Origin: Bog-159 sp049511415
Lineage (GTDB): Bacteria; Acidobacteriota; Terriglobia; Bryobacterales; Bryobacteraceae
Length of the DNA: 64,000 nt
Reading direction: 5' to 3'
Assembly (NCBI GenBank): GCA_049511415.1
Contig: JBEKYC010000003.1
Coordinates: forward strand, 124,001-188,000
Under the pieces are notes generated by a model, which worked only from the letters and a program-made list of their open reading frames with translations, had not been told where the DNA came from and ran no database searches. Positions 42,285 through 50,909 of this stretch are shown in pieces (the first letter of the stretch is position 1; the number at the start of each line of letters is the position of its first letter). The translations under genes and the position numbers were made by a program.

Positions 42285-43538
42285 TCAGGGAACCAGCGAG
42301 AACACCGTGCCGTCGTTGGAGGGTCCGCCATGCGACGTGGTGCCGTAAATCAGTCCGCTCGATCCGACAGCCAGAAGCTCTCCGGCCGATGGCGAAATGC
42401 CCCCCGGCGTGGCGAAGCTATAAAGGATCAGAAAATTCCAGGCGGATCCTGGAGAGGTAGGCGGCACCAGCGCGAAGATAGATCCTTGTTGAGTGCCGCC
42501 GCCTGCGTAAGTGGCGCCGTAGAGAACACCATTAGCGCCCAATGCGAGCGGCCCTGGAACTGACGCCATGTTCGATATGCGGCCGAAGCTGTGCAGCACT
42601 GTTTCCGTCCACGCGCCGCCGGGGCTGGCCGGTGGCGCCAACTCGTAGGCGGTTCCGCCATTGTCGGACGCTCCTCCATAGATGGTAACGCCGTAGAGTT
42701 CGCCGCCAGGACCCAGCAGGAGCCCACCCTGCGGCCCGCTACCATTGCCGGGGCTGGAGGCCGCGAAATTGAACAGCATTGTCTTGGTCCACCCGCCGCC
42801 CGGCGAGACCGGTGGCGTCAATGAGAACACGGTGCCGTTCTTGGATGGCCCGCCGTATACGGTCGTGCCATACAGGACGCCATTGCTGTCAATGGCCAGC
42901 GCGCCGTCCGGATTGCCGCCATCGTCTCCGCCTGAAAATGTATGAACGATGGCTTCCGTCCAAGTGGCTCCCGGGGTGGCTGGAGGTGTCAGCGAGAACA
43001 CCGTGCCGGCGCCCGCGCCATTGGTGACGCCATAAAGGACCTGCTGACCGGCGGCGCCCGGACCGAGCGTCACGCCCGCAGCCGGATTCTTGTCGTTACC
43101 CGCGCCCGTGAACTCGTACAGCGTCGTCTTGGTCCACGCTCCCCCAGGCGACGATGGCGGGGTTAGTGAATACACCGAACCGCATCCGTCAGTCCCGCAG
43201 CCTGTATCTACGATTCCACCGTTGCGAGTGGCGCCATAAATCACTCCATTACTGTCCGTTGCGAGTGCGTTGGGAGAAACCGCGGCGCCAAATGTATAGA
43301 GTATCTGATAGGTCCAGCCGGTATCCGAAGCTGTCAACGAATACACGGCGCTTTTCGAATCCGACGCAGTGCCGTAGAGCACGCCACCGCTACCGATCAA
43401 CACACCAGTCCCGGGCGACGAGACCGATCCGAAACTGTAGAGAGTGGTCAAAGTTCCAGGCGGCGTTTGGCCGGCGGCCGAAACCGCCAGCGCGGTGAAT
43501 CCGGCCAGAAGAGCGACTGTAACATTCAATGCAGACAT
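42285..43538 (-). CDS. HAF-repeat (TIGR03803-type) secreted protein, intact
   Basis: The 417-residue protein has a signal peptide (NVTVALLAGFTALAVSAAGQ) and HAF repeats with the core VLYGTT-GGP-NGTVFSLTPP (for example VLYGTASDSK, VIYGATRNGG, VLYGTTVYGGPSKNGTVF, LYGVTIYGGASDNGGTA, LYGATYAGGGTQQG, LIYGTTSHGGPSND). The repeats suggest a beta-propeller at the cell surface. It is the paralogue of the frameshifted gene at 37861-39131 and the two flank padR-ADOP. A TTGACA-N14-TGTCAA inverted repeat is located at 43563-43588 upstream of the start. No enzymatic residues are seen. Confidence 0.86.
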   Translation of the reverse strand: MSALNVTVALLAGFTALAVSAAGQTPPGTLTTLYSFGSVSSPGTGVLIGSGGVLYGTASDSKSAVYSLTASDTGWTYQILYTFGAAVSPNALATDSNGVIYGATRNGGIVDTGCGTDGCGSVYSLTPPSSPGGAWTKTTLYEFTGAGNDKNPAAGVTLGPGAAGQQVLYGVTNGAGAGTVFSLTPPATPGATWTEAIVHTFSGGDDGGNPDGALAIDSNGVLYGTTVYGGPSKNGTVFSLTPPVSPGGGWTKTMLFNFAASSPGNGSGPQGGLLLGPGGELYGVTIYGGASDNGGTAYELAPPASPGGAWTETVLHSFGRISNMASVPGPLALGANGVLYGATYAGGGTQQGSIFALVPPTSPGSAWNFLILYSFATPGGISPSAGELLAVGSSGLIYGTTSHGGPSNDGTVFSLVP

Positions 43539-43614
43539 GATTTCCTCCGAGTTGAAGCCAGTTTGACATCACGCCCGGCGAGTGTCAATCGGGTCGCCGT
43601 GGTAGCATCACGCA

Positions 43615-44616
43615 TTGACCCCCTATCTTGAAATCGGCGGCGACTACCGCGAAGTGTTTCCCGGCATCTACATGCTGGAGTTGCCGCTCCCTTTTTCACT
43701 CGGCATCGTGAATGTGTATCTGGTGAAGCTGGAAGCGGGTTACCTGCTCATCGACACGGGCATGCGAACCGATGCCTGTTTTGACGCGCTGGTGCGCGCG
43801 CTCGAAGGCTTGTCCGTGGAGTGGCATGATATTCGTCACATTCTGCTCACCCACATACATCCCGACCATATCGGCCTCGCCTCCAAGCTTACTGCGCTGA
43901 CCGGAGCGCCGCTCGACTTGCATCACGCCGACGATGAACTGCTGGCGCACATCACGGACACGAGCCTGCATAACGACTGGGAACAGGAAATCCTGATCGC
44001 GGCCGGAGTTTCGCCGGAGATGCGCGCGCAGGTAGGCGCATCCATGTTCGACGTGCAGCAGAGTTTCGAGCGCCTCACGCCCAACCGGTTGCTTTGCGGC
44101 GGCGAAACCATTCCGGTCTCACACGGCGTGCTGGAAGTGATCTGGACGCCGGGACACTCGCCCGGACACGTGTGCCTCTACGATCGCGAGCGGCGGCTGC
44201 TGATTTCGGGCGATCACATTCTGGAACATATCTCGCCCAACATCGGCTGGCAGCCGGGCCGCGACGCGCTGGGAGAGTTTCTGTCATCTCTGGATCGCAT
44301 CGCGGAGTTGGACGTGGATCTGATACTGCCTTCGCATGGCGCGCCGTTTAAGGGGCATCGCGAATGGGTGCGCAAGACGCACGAGCACCACGCCGAACGC
44401 TGCGCGCGCATCGTGGAACTGGTGGAAGACGGCGCTAGCACGGCTCACCTGATCGCGAGCAAGCTCTGGAACCGGCACCTCTCCCCGTTTCATTACCGCT
44501 TCGCCATCTTCGAGGTGATGGCACACCTGGAGTATCTGGAGCGGCGCGGGGTGTTGGCTGTGGACCAGTCGGACAGCGTGCATCAATGGGCGCGGAATAC
44601 GGCGGGCCTGACTTAA
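43615..44616 (+). CDS. Metallo-beta-lactamase-fold hydrolase
   Basis: The 333-residue protein has the MBL signature LLTHIHPDHIGLASKL (HxHxDH, about residues 80-95), then TPGHSPGHVCLYD and LLISGDHIL (motifs 3 and 4), and a distal LPSHGAPF His. A C-terminal winged-helix-like region (about 245-315) with LSPFHYRFAIFEVMAHLEYLERRG is typical of the lactamase_B plus LACTB2-like C-domain group. Class: hydrolase of thioester, RNA or lipid substrates; not decidable. The start is a TTG at 43615. It is convergent with the M23 gene with a 4-base overlap. Confidence 0.9.
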   Translation: MTPYLEIGGDYREVFPGIYMLELPLPFSLGIVNVYLVKLEAGYLLIDTGMRTDACFDALVRALEGLSVEWHDIRHILLTHIHPDHIGLASKLTALTGAPLDLHHADDELLAHITDTSLHNDWEQEILIAAGVSPEMRAQVGASMFDVQQSFERLTPNRLLCGGETIPVSHGVLEVIWTPGHSPGHVCLYDRERRLLISGDHILEHISPNIGWQPGRDALGEFLSSLDRIAELDVDLILPSHGAPFKGHREWVRKTHEHHAERCARIVELVEDGASTAHLIASKLWNRHLSPFHYRFAIFEVMAHLEYLERRGVLAVDQSDSVHQWARNTAGLT

Positions 44617-45200
44617 CGCCCGCCCAATAGCGGGTACGGATCGATCCCCGTGCCCTGCCACCAGTGTTTCTCCGGACCCAGTTTGAAGATGGCGAAATGC
44701 AGATGGGGCGTGTCCGGCGGCGAATTGCCGGATGTGCCGACGTAACCCAGCACCTCGCCTTGGCGCAACCGCGCGCCTTCGGTCAGTCCCGCGGCGTAAT
44801 GGTCCAGATGCGCATAGTAGAAGCACCAGTTGCGCGTCTCGTCGAACTGGTAAACCGTGAGCCCGCCAGGCTTGCTCAGAAACAGTTTCGCTACATTGCC
44901 CGCGGCCGCCGCCCGCACGGGAGTGCCGCGGGGCGCCAGGATATCCAGCGCTTCGTGGCGATGGCCACCACGCATCTCATCGAAATCCGGATGGAGGGCG
45001 CGAGCCGTCACGCCCTCCACTGGTATCAAGAGGTCCGATAGCGCCTTGGATGCAACCACCGACGGAGCCGCCGCTAGAGGCGGCGCAGCCAGCACACTCG
45101 TAGCGCGGATGGTCTCCACCGAATGCGTGCGGGAAACCAGCACGCCGAGAAAAAGGACGCCCCCGGCAAAGCCGGCCAGGAAGATGACCGCCGTCCGCAC
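44613..45200 (-). CDS. M23-family metallopeptidase (LytM domain)
   Basis: The 195-residue protein starts at a GTG and has one membrane anchor (AVIFLAGFAGGVLFLGVLV). The LytM fold follows with GGHRHEALDILAPRGTPVRAAAAG (HxxxxD zinc site), CFYYAHLDHY and PDTPHLHFAIF (HxH). All zinc ligands appear to be present, so an active endopeptidase on peptidoglycan cross-links is plausible. It directly abuts the YkuD gene (stop at 45201), so both cell-wall enzymes are in one operon. Confidence 0.9.
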   Translation of the reverse strand: MRTAVIFLAGFAGGVLFLGVLVSRTHSVETIRATSVLAAPPLAAAPSVVASKALSDLLIPVEGVTARALHPDFDEMRGGHRHEALDILAPRGTPVRAAAAGNVAKLFLSKPGGLTVYQFDETRNWCFYYAHLDHYAAGLTEGARLRQGEVLGYVGTSGNSPPDTPHLHFAIFKLGPEKHWWQGTGIDPYPLLGGR

Positions 45201-46178
45201 TTACTCCACCAGGATCGCGGGCGTGCCGGACTTCACCATTTCCGCGAGTTGGGAAGCGTCCCAGTTGGTCAAACGGATGCAGCCGTGCGATTCGGCATGG
45301 CCGATTTTGGAGGGATCCGGGGTGCCATGAATCCCATAATGCTCCTTGGAGAGATCCATCCAGACGACTCCCACCGGGTTGCGGGGTCCAGCCTGGATCA
45401 CGGCCTTTTCGTCGTGCGGGTTAGCGTTCCAAAACAATTCCGGATTGTAGTGAAACACCGGATTTCGCGCGACCCCTTTAATTTCCCATTTTCCTATGGG
45501 TAGCGGATCATGCTCGCTGCCGACAGTGGCGACGTCGTAAGCGAGCACGTTGCCGTGGCTGTCGTATGCCGTGACGGAGCTGTCGGATTTCGAAACCGTC
45601 ACCGAAGCTGCCGGTCCGGGGGATGTCGTGGCGACGTTAGGCACCTGAATCTGTTCGCCCGCTTTACCGAAGTCCTTGCCGGGATTCAGAGCCTGCAACA
45701 GACTGGCGCCAGCATGAAACTTCTCTCCCAGTTCGTCCAGCGGCGACGCATATCCCAGATGCGGCAGTTTGGCTTGATCCATCATCGAGGCCGGGATTTC
45801 TTCGAATGGTCCCGTCACATCCTGTTCGTCGATAGTGTACGTGACGATGGCGGGCGCGGTATCCGTGCTGAGCGCGGCCCACACTTCGGTCCCCATCTTT
45901 CCATCCGCCGGCAGGTTCCGGACGCGCTCGAATGCGGCCACAGTCTTCTCCAGATTGCTGCCATAGTCACCGTCGATCTGGCCACACGAGAAATGCACGC
46001 GAGACAGCAGAATCTGCGCGCGCGCCACCGCGGGACCTTTCGCGCCGGGGCCGATCGGCACGGTTTGAGGCGCATTGATGGCGCCGGAATCCATCACCGG
46101 AGCCGCTCCCACCGGCATTAGTGGGAAACCGCACGTAAATGCCACCCAGATTGGAACGATTGGTAAGACTCGCGACAT
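45201..46178 (-). CDS. L,D-transpeptidase (YkuD domain) with peptidoglycan-binding domain
   Basis: The 325-residue protein has a signal peptide (MSRVLPIVPIWVAFTCGFPLMPVGA), a peptidoglycan-binding domain (AVARAQILLSRVHFSCGQIDGDYGSNLEKTVAAFERVRNLPADG), a LysM-like spacer (LQALNPGKDFGKAGEQIQVP) and a C-terminal YkuD domain with the catalytic motif HGT...SHGCIRLTNWD, containing the His, Ser-His-Gly-Cys. It makes 3-3 cross-links or anchors proteins to peptidoglycan. The ATG at 46178 places the signal peptide correctly. Operon partner is the M23 gene. Confidence 0.92.
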   Translation of the reverse strand: MSRVLPIVPIWVAFTCGFPLMPVGAAPVMDSGAINAPQTVPIGPGAKGPAVARAQILLSRVHFSCGQIDGDYGSNLEKTVAAFERVRNLPADGKMGTEVWAALSTDTAPAIVTYTIDEQDVTGPFEEIPASMMDQAKLPHLGYASPLDELGEKFHAGASLLQALNPGKDFGKAGEQIQVPNVATTSPGPAASVTVSKSDSSVTAYDSHGNVLAYDVATVGSEHDPLPIGKWEIKGVARNPVFHYNPELFWNANPHDEKAVIQAGPRNPVGVVWMDLSKEHYGIHGTPDPSKIGHAESHGCIRLTNWDASQLAEMVKSGTPAILVE

Positions 46179-46233
46179 CTGCACCCCCGGCCCGGTATAG
46201 GCACGTGGCGCACCAAATACTTTGGCGGCGATC

Positions 46234-47154
46234 TTACTGGCCGGGCCGCAGGTAGCGCAGCAGCATGGGATCGCTACCCTGATCCCACACCACCACCTGA
46301 TTGCCGTCGGCCCCGAGCATGATCCAATCGGTGTGAATGTCGTCGGGAATGATGTGCCATGATGCCGTGGCCCGGTCAAATACGGTCAAATGGACGGGCT
46401 GGCCCTTCTCCAGCGGCGTGTTTCCATAAATCGCGCCATTCGCGCAGAACGCCAGGTTGACTCCGAAAAGGTGGTCCATGCGCCAGCGCCCGAGGAGTTT
46501 GCCATCCGCATCCAATTCCACCCATTCGCGCCGGTCACCGGAGTTGCCGGATGCGAGCAGCGCGCCCAATCGCCCGTTCGCCGCATGCAGACCCTTCTCG
46601 CCCGCCGGCAGGTGGCCGGGTTCGATTCCCGCCGGAAACAACGAACGCCGCACGAATGATCCCACGTCCGCTCCGTTCGGCAAGAATTTGCGGACGATGA
46701 AATAGTCCTGCGAGCCGCGCTGCCAGCCGGCCGCCCACAGATTGTGTTGCGCATCGAAGGTCAGCGCCGTGGGCAAGTAGCGTCCGGTCTCGATCACCTT
46801 GGTTTGGCGGCCAATGCGATTGAATAGCACGATCGCGCCGCTATTTCCCTGGGCGCCTGTATAAGCCACCGTGACCGCGACCACGCCGTCGGTGTCGGCG
46901 GCCGAATTACCCAATTGCAGGGACTGCGCCTGCGGCAGCTTCACCGCGCTGTCGAATAAGCGGGCGCCATCCGGCCCGTACACGGTCACGGCGGAATCCC
47001 CGGGACTGTAGGTGGCGATCAAATAGCCGTCGTCAAAAATGGGCAGCCGGGCGTGCGGCGGCACCGAAGTGTTGTACAGAACCGCGCTGACAAGCTCGGC
47101 GGCTACAGCGGCTTGGCAGAGGGCAAATGCGCACAGCGCGGCGGTCTTGAGCAT
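46234..47154 (-). CDS. Secreted protein with beta-propeller-like repeats, unknown
   Basis: The 306-residue protein has a signal peptide (LKTAALCAFALCQAAVAA) and a body of alternating strands with repeats of about 45 residues (IFDDGYLIATYSP, VYGPDGARLFDS, LTFDAQHNLWAAGWQRG, ELDADGKLLGRWR, VNLAFCANGAIYGNT, WIMLGADGNQVVVWDQG). This fits a small six-bladed propeller (NHL/YWTD-like). No catalytic motif. It lies 55 bases upstream of the YkuD gene and 30 bases from the M28 peptidase. Surface location is likely. Confidence 0.72.
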   Translation of the reverse strand: MLKTAALCAFALCQAAVAAELVSAVLYNTSVPPHARLPIFDDGYLIATYSPGDSAVTVYGPDGARLFDSAVKLPQAQSLQLGNSAADTDGVVAVTVAYTGAQGNSGAIVLFNRIGRQTKVIETGRYLPTALTFDAQHNLWAAGWQRGSQDYFIVRKFLPNGADVGSFVRRSLFPAGIEPGHLPAGEKGLHAANGRLGALLASGNSGDRREWVELDADGKLLGRWRMDHLFGVNLAFCANGAIYGNTPLEKGQPVHLTVFDRATASWHIIPDDIHTDWIMLGADGNQVVVWDQGSDPMLLRYLRPGQ

Positions 47155-47184
47155 AGTCTCACCACCTGGAATGACGCACAGATT

Positions 47185-48630
47185 CTATCGCGCGTGCAGG
47201 TAGACGCCCACATCGGGATTCTCCCGATTCCATTGCGGCGTTTCGGGCGCATCGGCCAGCATGATCGCAGCCAGTGCGATCATGCGATCCACACGGGCCA
47301 TGTTGCCGTAGTCGATTTTCCGCGCCAGGTCGCCGGGCGCATGGTAGTCGGGGAAGTCCAGCGCCACCACAATGGTGTGCGCGGGGATTCCGTGTTCGGC
47401 AAACGGCAGATTATCGCTGCGGCGGAAGAAATCGCTGTCGCCGGGGCTTTCGTACACTCGCACGCCGGTCTGCCGGCCGGCCCTCTGCAGGGTGCGCGTC
47501 ACCGTGGAGTAACGAAAGCCGGTCGCGGTAGCGGTAGAAATCTGTGCGCCGCCGGTGGAATCGGTGCGTCCCACCTGCTCCAAATTGAGATCCGCTATGG
47601 TGTGCGCCAAGGGCGCCAGCGGATGCGCCACGTAGTAACGCGATCCCAGGCTGCCTTCCTCCTCGCCGAAGAACAGCACGAACAGGATGCTGCGTTTAGG
47701 GTGCACCGGCATGCCCGCCAGCGCCCGTGCGATCTCCATGACGGACACGGTCCCGCTGCCATCGTCGTTCGCTCCGGGATTGATCTCACCGGCGCTATTG
47801 CGGCCAATGTGATCGTAGTGCGCGGTGACCAGAACAAATTGACCGCGCAGCGCCGGGTCGGACCCGCGCAGCAGCCCGGCCACATTGCGCACGGTCACGG
47901 GCGCGGCGGACGGCGCGGCGGAACGGATCGACACGGCGATGCCGGTTTCGCCCGTACGCGCCGACTCCAACAGATCCATCGCCTGGCGGTCTTGCACGAT
48001 CACCCGCGGCACGCCGCCCCAGACGGTGCGCTCCTCGTCCGGATCGATCAGCCGGCGCACGACCGGCTGCCTGAGATCGTCGGATGGCTGCAGGAAGACC
48101 GCGGGATGCAGGGCTGCCGCTGCCTGGGCCAGGGGCGCGGCGTCATCTGCCGGCTCTTCGATTTCCACGGCGTCCCCCCGCAGACCGGTCTTCGGCAGAT
48201 CGGCCAAGGTATGAACCTTGTAAACCGGCGCGTCGGAAAGATCGATAGTGCGGCAACCGATCAGACTAGCCTGGGTGCTCGGAACCGTCAGGATTCGCGG
48301 ACCCTCGGCTAATCGCAGCACGAAGCCCTCCGGCGGCGGACTGGCGCGCACCATCCTGGCGGTCTGATAATAACTATCGCCGGCTGCCGGTTGCAGTCCG
48401 GTTTTCCGGAACTGTGCCGCGATATATTCTGCGGCGATGTCCAGCCCGCGCGACGGTGTGTCGCGTCCTTCCAATAACTCCGATGCGATAAAAGATAAGT
48501 CCCCGCGCAGAGAATCCGGCGAGATAGAGCTTAAGACACGCCCGATATCCGGCTCCGGAGGGCTGGTCTGCTGGGCCGCCAATACACCTGCGAGAAAAAT
48601 GGGAAGAAGCCCGCGGGAACTTGTTTTCAC
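47185..48630 (-). CDS. Secreted M28-family zinc aminopeptidase
   Basis: The 481-residue protein has a signal peptide (SRGLLPIFLAGVLAAQ), a propeptide/PA-like region and the M28 catalytic domain with all metal ligands: H in AHYDHIG, D in NPGANDDGSGT, E-E in FGEEEGSLGSR, D in LNLEQVGR, H in DFPDYHAPGD. It should cut N-terminal residues of peptides outside the cytoplasm. Length is normal for this group. The upstream region to 48778 is short and without signals I trust; the divergent TIGR03118 gene begins at 48778. Confidence 0.92.
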   Translation of the reverse strand: MKTSSRGLLPIFLAGVLAAQQTSPPEPDIGRVLSSISPDSLRGDLSFIASELLEGRDTPSRGLDIAAEYIAAQFRKTGLQPAAGDSYYQTARMVRASPPPEGFVLRLAEGPRILTVPSTQASLIGCRTIDLSDAPVYKVHTLADLPKTGLRGDAVEIEEPADDAAPLAQAAAALHPAVFLQPSDDLRQPVVRRLIDPDEERTVWGGVPRVIVQDRQAMDLLESARTGETGIAVSIRSAAPSAAPVTVRNVAGLLRGSDPALRGQFVLVTAHYDHIGRNSAGEINPGANDDGSGTVSVMEIARALAGMPVHPKRSILFVLFFGEEEGSLGSRYYVAHPLAPLAHTIADLNLEQVGRTDSTGGAQISTATATGFRYSTVTRTLQRAGRQTGVRVYESPGDSDFFRRSDNLPFAEHGIPAHTIVVALDFPDYHAPGDLARKIDYGNMARVDRMIALAAIMLADAPETPQWNRENPDVGVYLHAR

Positions 48631-48777
48631 GTGTTACTAAATTATAATCCTTGCGCAATCAAGGCCGCCCGCCGGCGAAAAGCGGACGACCTGTAAAATT
48701 CGATTTCGGCGCTGCTAATTCAATTGACTCGACTCACTGCCCCACGTATACTCCTCAACTAGGTACTGGAGATAACC

Positions 48778-49761
48778 ATGACAAACTCTTACAAATTGAT
48801 GATTGGCCTGATCCTATGTGTGGGCGCCGGCGCGCAGGATGCCAGCACCAATAGTTACACCCAAACCAATCTGGTTTCCGACGTCGCCGGCATGGCGACA
48901 TTTACCGACTCACACCTGGTGAACCCCTGGGGACTCTCCCGCACGGCTTCATCCTACTGGTGGGTTTCCGACGACGGCACGGGGGTTTCGACGCTTTACA
49001 GCGGCACCGGAGCAATCGACTCTTTGGTGGTGACGATTCCGTCCGCCAATGGCACCTCGCCGGGAACTCCGACCGGCACGGTGGCGGTCGGCTCTAAGTT
49101 CGTATTTGTGACATTGGACGGCACTATCTCTCAGTGGTCTTCGGGAACCAAGGCGGTACTGAAGGTGAACCACTCGTCGAAGAGCGCGGTTTACACGGGC
49201 GTCACGGAGGCCAAGGACGGCTCCACCGAAACGATCTATGTGGCCAACAGCAACGGCGGCGTGGAAGCGTACACCACGGCATTCGCCCCTGTCACGCTGG
49301 GCGCGGGCGCTTTTACGGACCCGAGTATACCGGCCGGCTACACGCCTTATGGGATACAGGCCATCGGCGCGGATGTGTGGGTTACCTACTCGTCGGCGAC
49401 GGGAGTGGGTGGGTACGTCGACAAATTCAGTCCTTCGGGAACGCTGTTGCTGAGCTTGGAACAGGGATGGTTCAGCCAGCCATGGGGCCTCGCCCAGGCG
49501 CCAACCGGCTTTGGCAAATTCAGCCACTCCATCCTGGTGGGAAATGTGGGTAGCGGATGGATCGCCGCGTTTAATCCCACCACGGGGAGCTTCGAGGGTT
49601 TTCTGGAAAATTCCAGTCACGCGGACATCACCATTCCCGGCCTGTGGGCGATCTACTTCGGTGGCGGTGGGAGTTTCAACGGCTCAACCACGAGTCTCTA
49701 CTTCTCGGCGGGAATCGATAACTATCAGCATGGATTGTTCGGTACTATTACGGCGAATTAG
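48778..49761 (+). CDS. TIGR03118-family secreted protein
   Basis: The 327-residue protein has a signal peptide (SYKLMIGLILCVGAGAQ) and the TIGR03118 pattern: LVSDVAGMATFTDSHLVNPWGLSRT, FWWVSDDGTGVSTLY, FVFVTLDGTISQWS, GVEAYTTAF, PYGIQAIG, GYVDKFSPSG, GWFSQPWGLAQAP, and HGLFGTITAN at the end. The family has no known function; blocks suggest a beta-propeller. It is followed by a second member after 112 bases. The spacing is too large for coupling, but a common transcript is possible. Confidence 0.9.
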   Translation: MTNSYKLMIGLILCVGAGAQDASTNSYTQTNLVSDVAGMATFTDSHLVNPWGLSRTASSYWWVSDDGTGVSTLYSGTGAIDSLVVTIPSANGTSPGTPTGTVAVGSKFVFVTLDGTISQWSSGTKAVLKVNHSSKSAVYTGVTEAKDGSTETIYVANSNGGVEAYTTAFAPVTLGAGAFTDPSIPAGYTPYGIQAIGADVWVTYSSATGVGGYVDKFSPSGTLLLSLEQGWFSQPWGLAQAPTGFGKFSHSILVGNVGSGWIAAFNPTTGSFEGFLENSSHADITIPGLWAIYFGGGGSFNGSTTSLYFSAGIDNYQHGLFGTITAN

Positions 49762-49873
49762 CAGCGGAGGGTGGGGCGGGCCCCGGCTCCAGCCCCACCC
49801 GCAAGTTCACAAGCGTTACATTGACTGATCCCTTTCGACGGTCTATACTCCTCATACGGGGGGAAGGAAGAAA

Positions 49874-50908
49874 ATGAAAAATCTGTGGATGCTGGGCGGA
49901 GTGTTGCTATTGTGCACCTGCGCCGATGCGCAAAACAACTACACGGTAACCAATATCGTGACTAATACGCAGGATCCCTTCCTGGTGAATCCTTGGGGTC
50001 TCTCGCGCCCGGCTAGTTCTACGGCCAAGGAAAACGAATGGTGGGCTTCGGACAATGTCACCGGGTATTCGACATTGTATTACGCCAACAAGACCGGGAC
50101 GGCGTCTCTGGCGGCGTTGGTGGTGACCATTCCGCCCGCCAGTGGCCCTGGCCCAGGCAGCCCCACCGGGACGGCCTTCAACGCCAATAACTTCGTGTTC
50201 GCCACCCTGGACGGTACCATTTCCAACTGGAGCGCCACAGCCTCGCCCATCAAGCCGGGAACTTCCTGCGCAAAATGTCACGTCACCAGCGCGACCATCA
50301 TGGTGAACAACTCCGCAGCCGGAGCTTCGTATCAGGGCCTGACCGTCGCGAAGAATGCCACCAGCGGCGCGGAAACTTACTATGCCGCCAATGCCAACGG
50401 TGGGATTGAAGCTTACGATGCTACTTCGTTCAGCCCGGTGACCCTGCCGCCCGGCGCATTTACCGATTCCACCATTCCGGCCGGCTACACACCCGCCGGG
50501 ATCCAGGCCATCGGATCGAAAGTCTACGTTACCTACAATCTGAACTCCGGCGGCGGCACCGGTTATGTAGATGCTTACGATACGAATGGCACTCTCAAGC
50601 TGCGCCTCGAGACCGGCTGGTTCAATCAACCCTGGGGCGTGACCATGGCTCCCGCAAGCTTTGGCCAATTCAGCAAAATGATCCTCGTGGGAAACACAGG
50701 CAGCGGCTGGATTGGCGCCTATAGTCCTTCGACCGGCGCGTTCCAGGGCTTTCTGGAAAGTGGCGGCGCGGATATTACCATTCCTGGCCTGTGGGGTCTC
50801 GAGTTTGGGAACGGTAACGCGGAATCCGGTCCGACTACCGTGCTCTATTTCACCGGCGGCGGGGCGAACCTGACGACGGGCGTCTTCGGCGCGATTGCCG
50901 TAAACTAA
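49874..50908 (+). CDS. TIGR03118-family secreted protein, tandem paralogue
   Basis: The 344-residue protein repeats the TIGR03118 blocks (DPFLVNPWGLSRP, FVFATLDGTISNWS, GGIEAYDATSF, PAGYTPAGIQAIG, GYVDAYDTNGT, RLETGWFNQPWGVTMAP, TTGVFGAIAVN). Compared with the first copy it has an insertion with CAKCHVTSATIMVNN, a CxxC pair in a loop, which could bind a metal or haem in principle (CxxCH is the cytochrome c haem motif and it occurs here as CAKCH). One such motif may be chance. The AAGGAAG ribosome site precedes the ATG at 49874. Confidence 0.9.
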   Translation: MKNLWMLGGVLLLCTCADAQNNYTVTNIVTNTQDPFLVNPWGLSRPASSTAKENEWWASDNVTGYSTLYYANKTGTASLAALVVTIPPASGPGPGSPTGTAFNANNFVFATLDGTISNWSATASPIKPGTSCAKCHVTSATIMVNNSAAGASYQGLTVAKNATSGAETYYAANANGGIEAYDATSFSPVTLPPGAFTDSTIPAGYTPAGIQAIGSKVYVTYNLNSGGGTGYVDAYDTNGTLKLRLETGWFNQPWGVTMAPASFGQFSKMILVGNTGSGWIGAYSPSTGAFQGFLESGGADITIPGLWGLEFGNGNAESGPTTVLYFTGGGANLTTGVFGAIAVN

Positions 50909-50909
50909 C

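Noticed and set aside
43563..43588. TTGACA-N14-TGTCAA inverted repeat upstream of the intact HAF gene
   Set aside because: It does not carry the ACTTG/CAAGT half-site and no -10 box at the right distance is seen; it may be chance.
47053..48312. A 419-codon plus-strand frame opposite the M28 peptidase
   Set aside because: The minus strand has all the M28 metal ligands; the plus-strand translation is His/Arg-rich without domain patterns.
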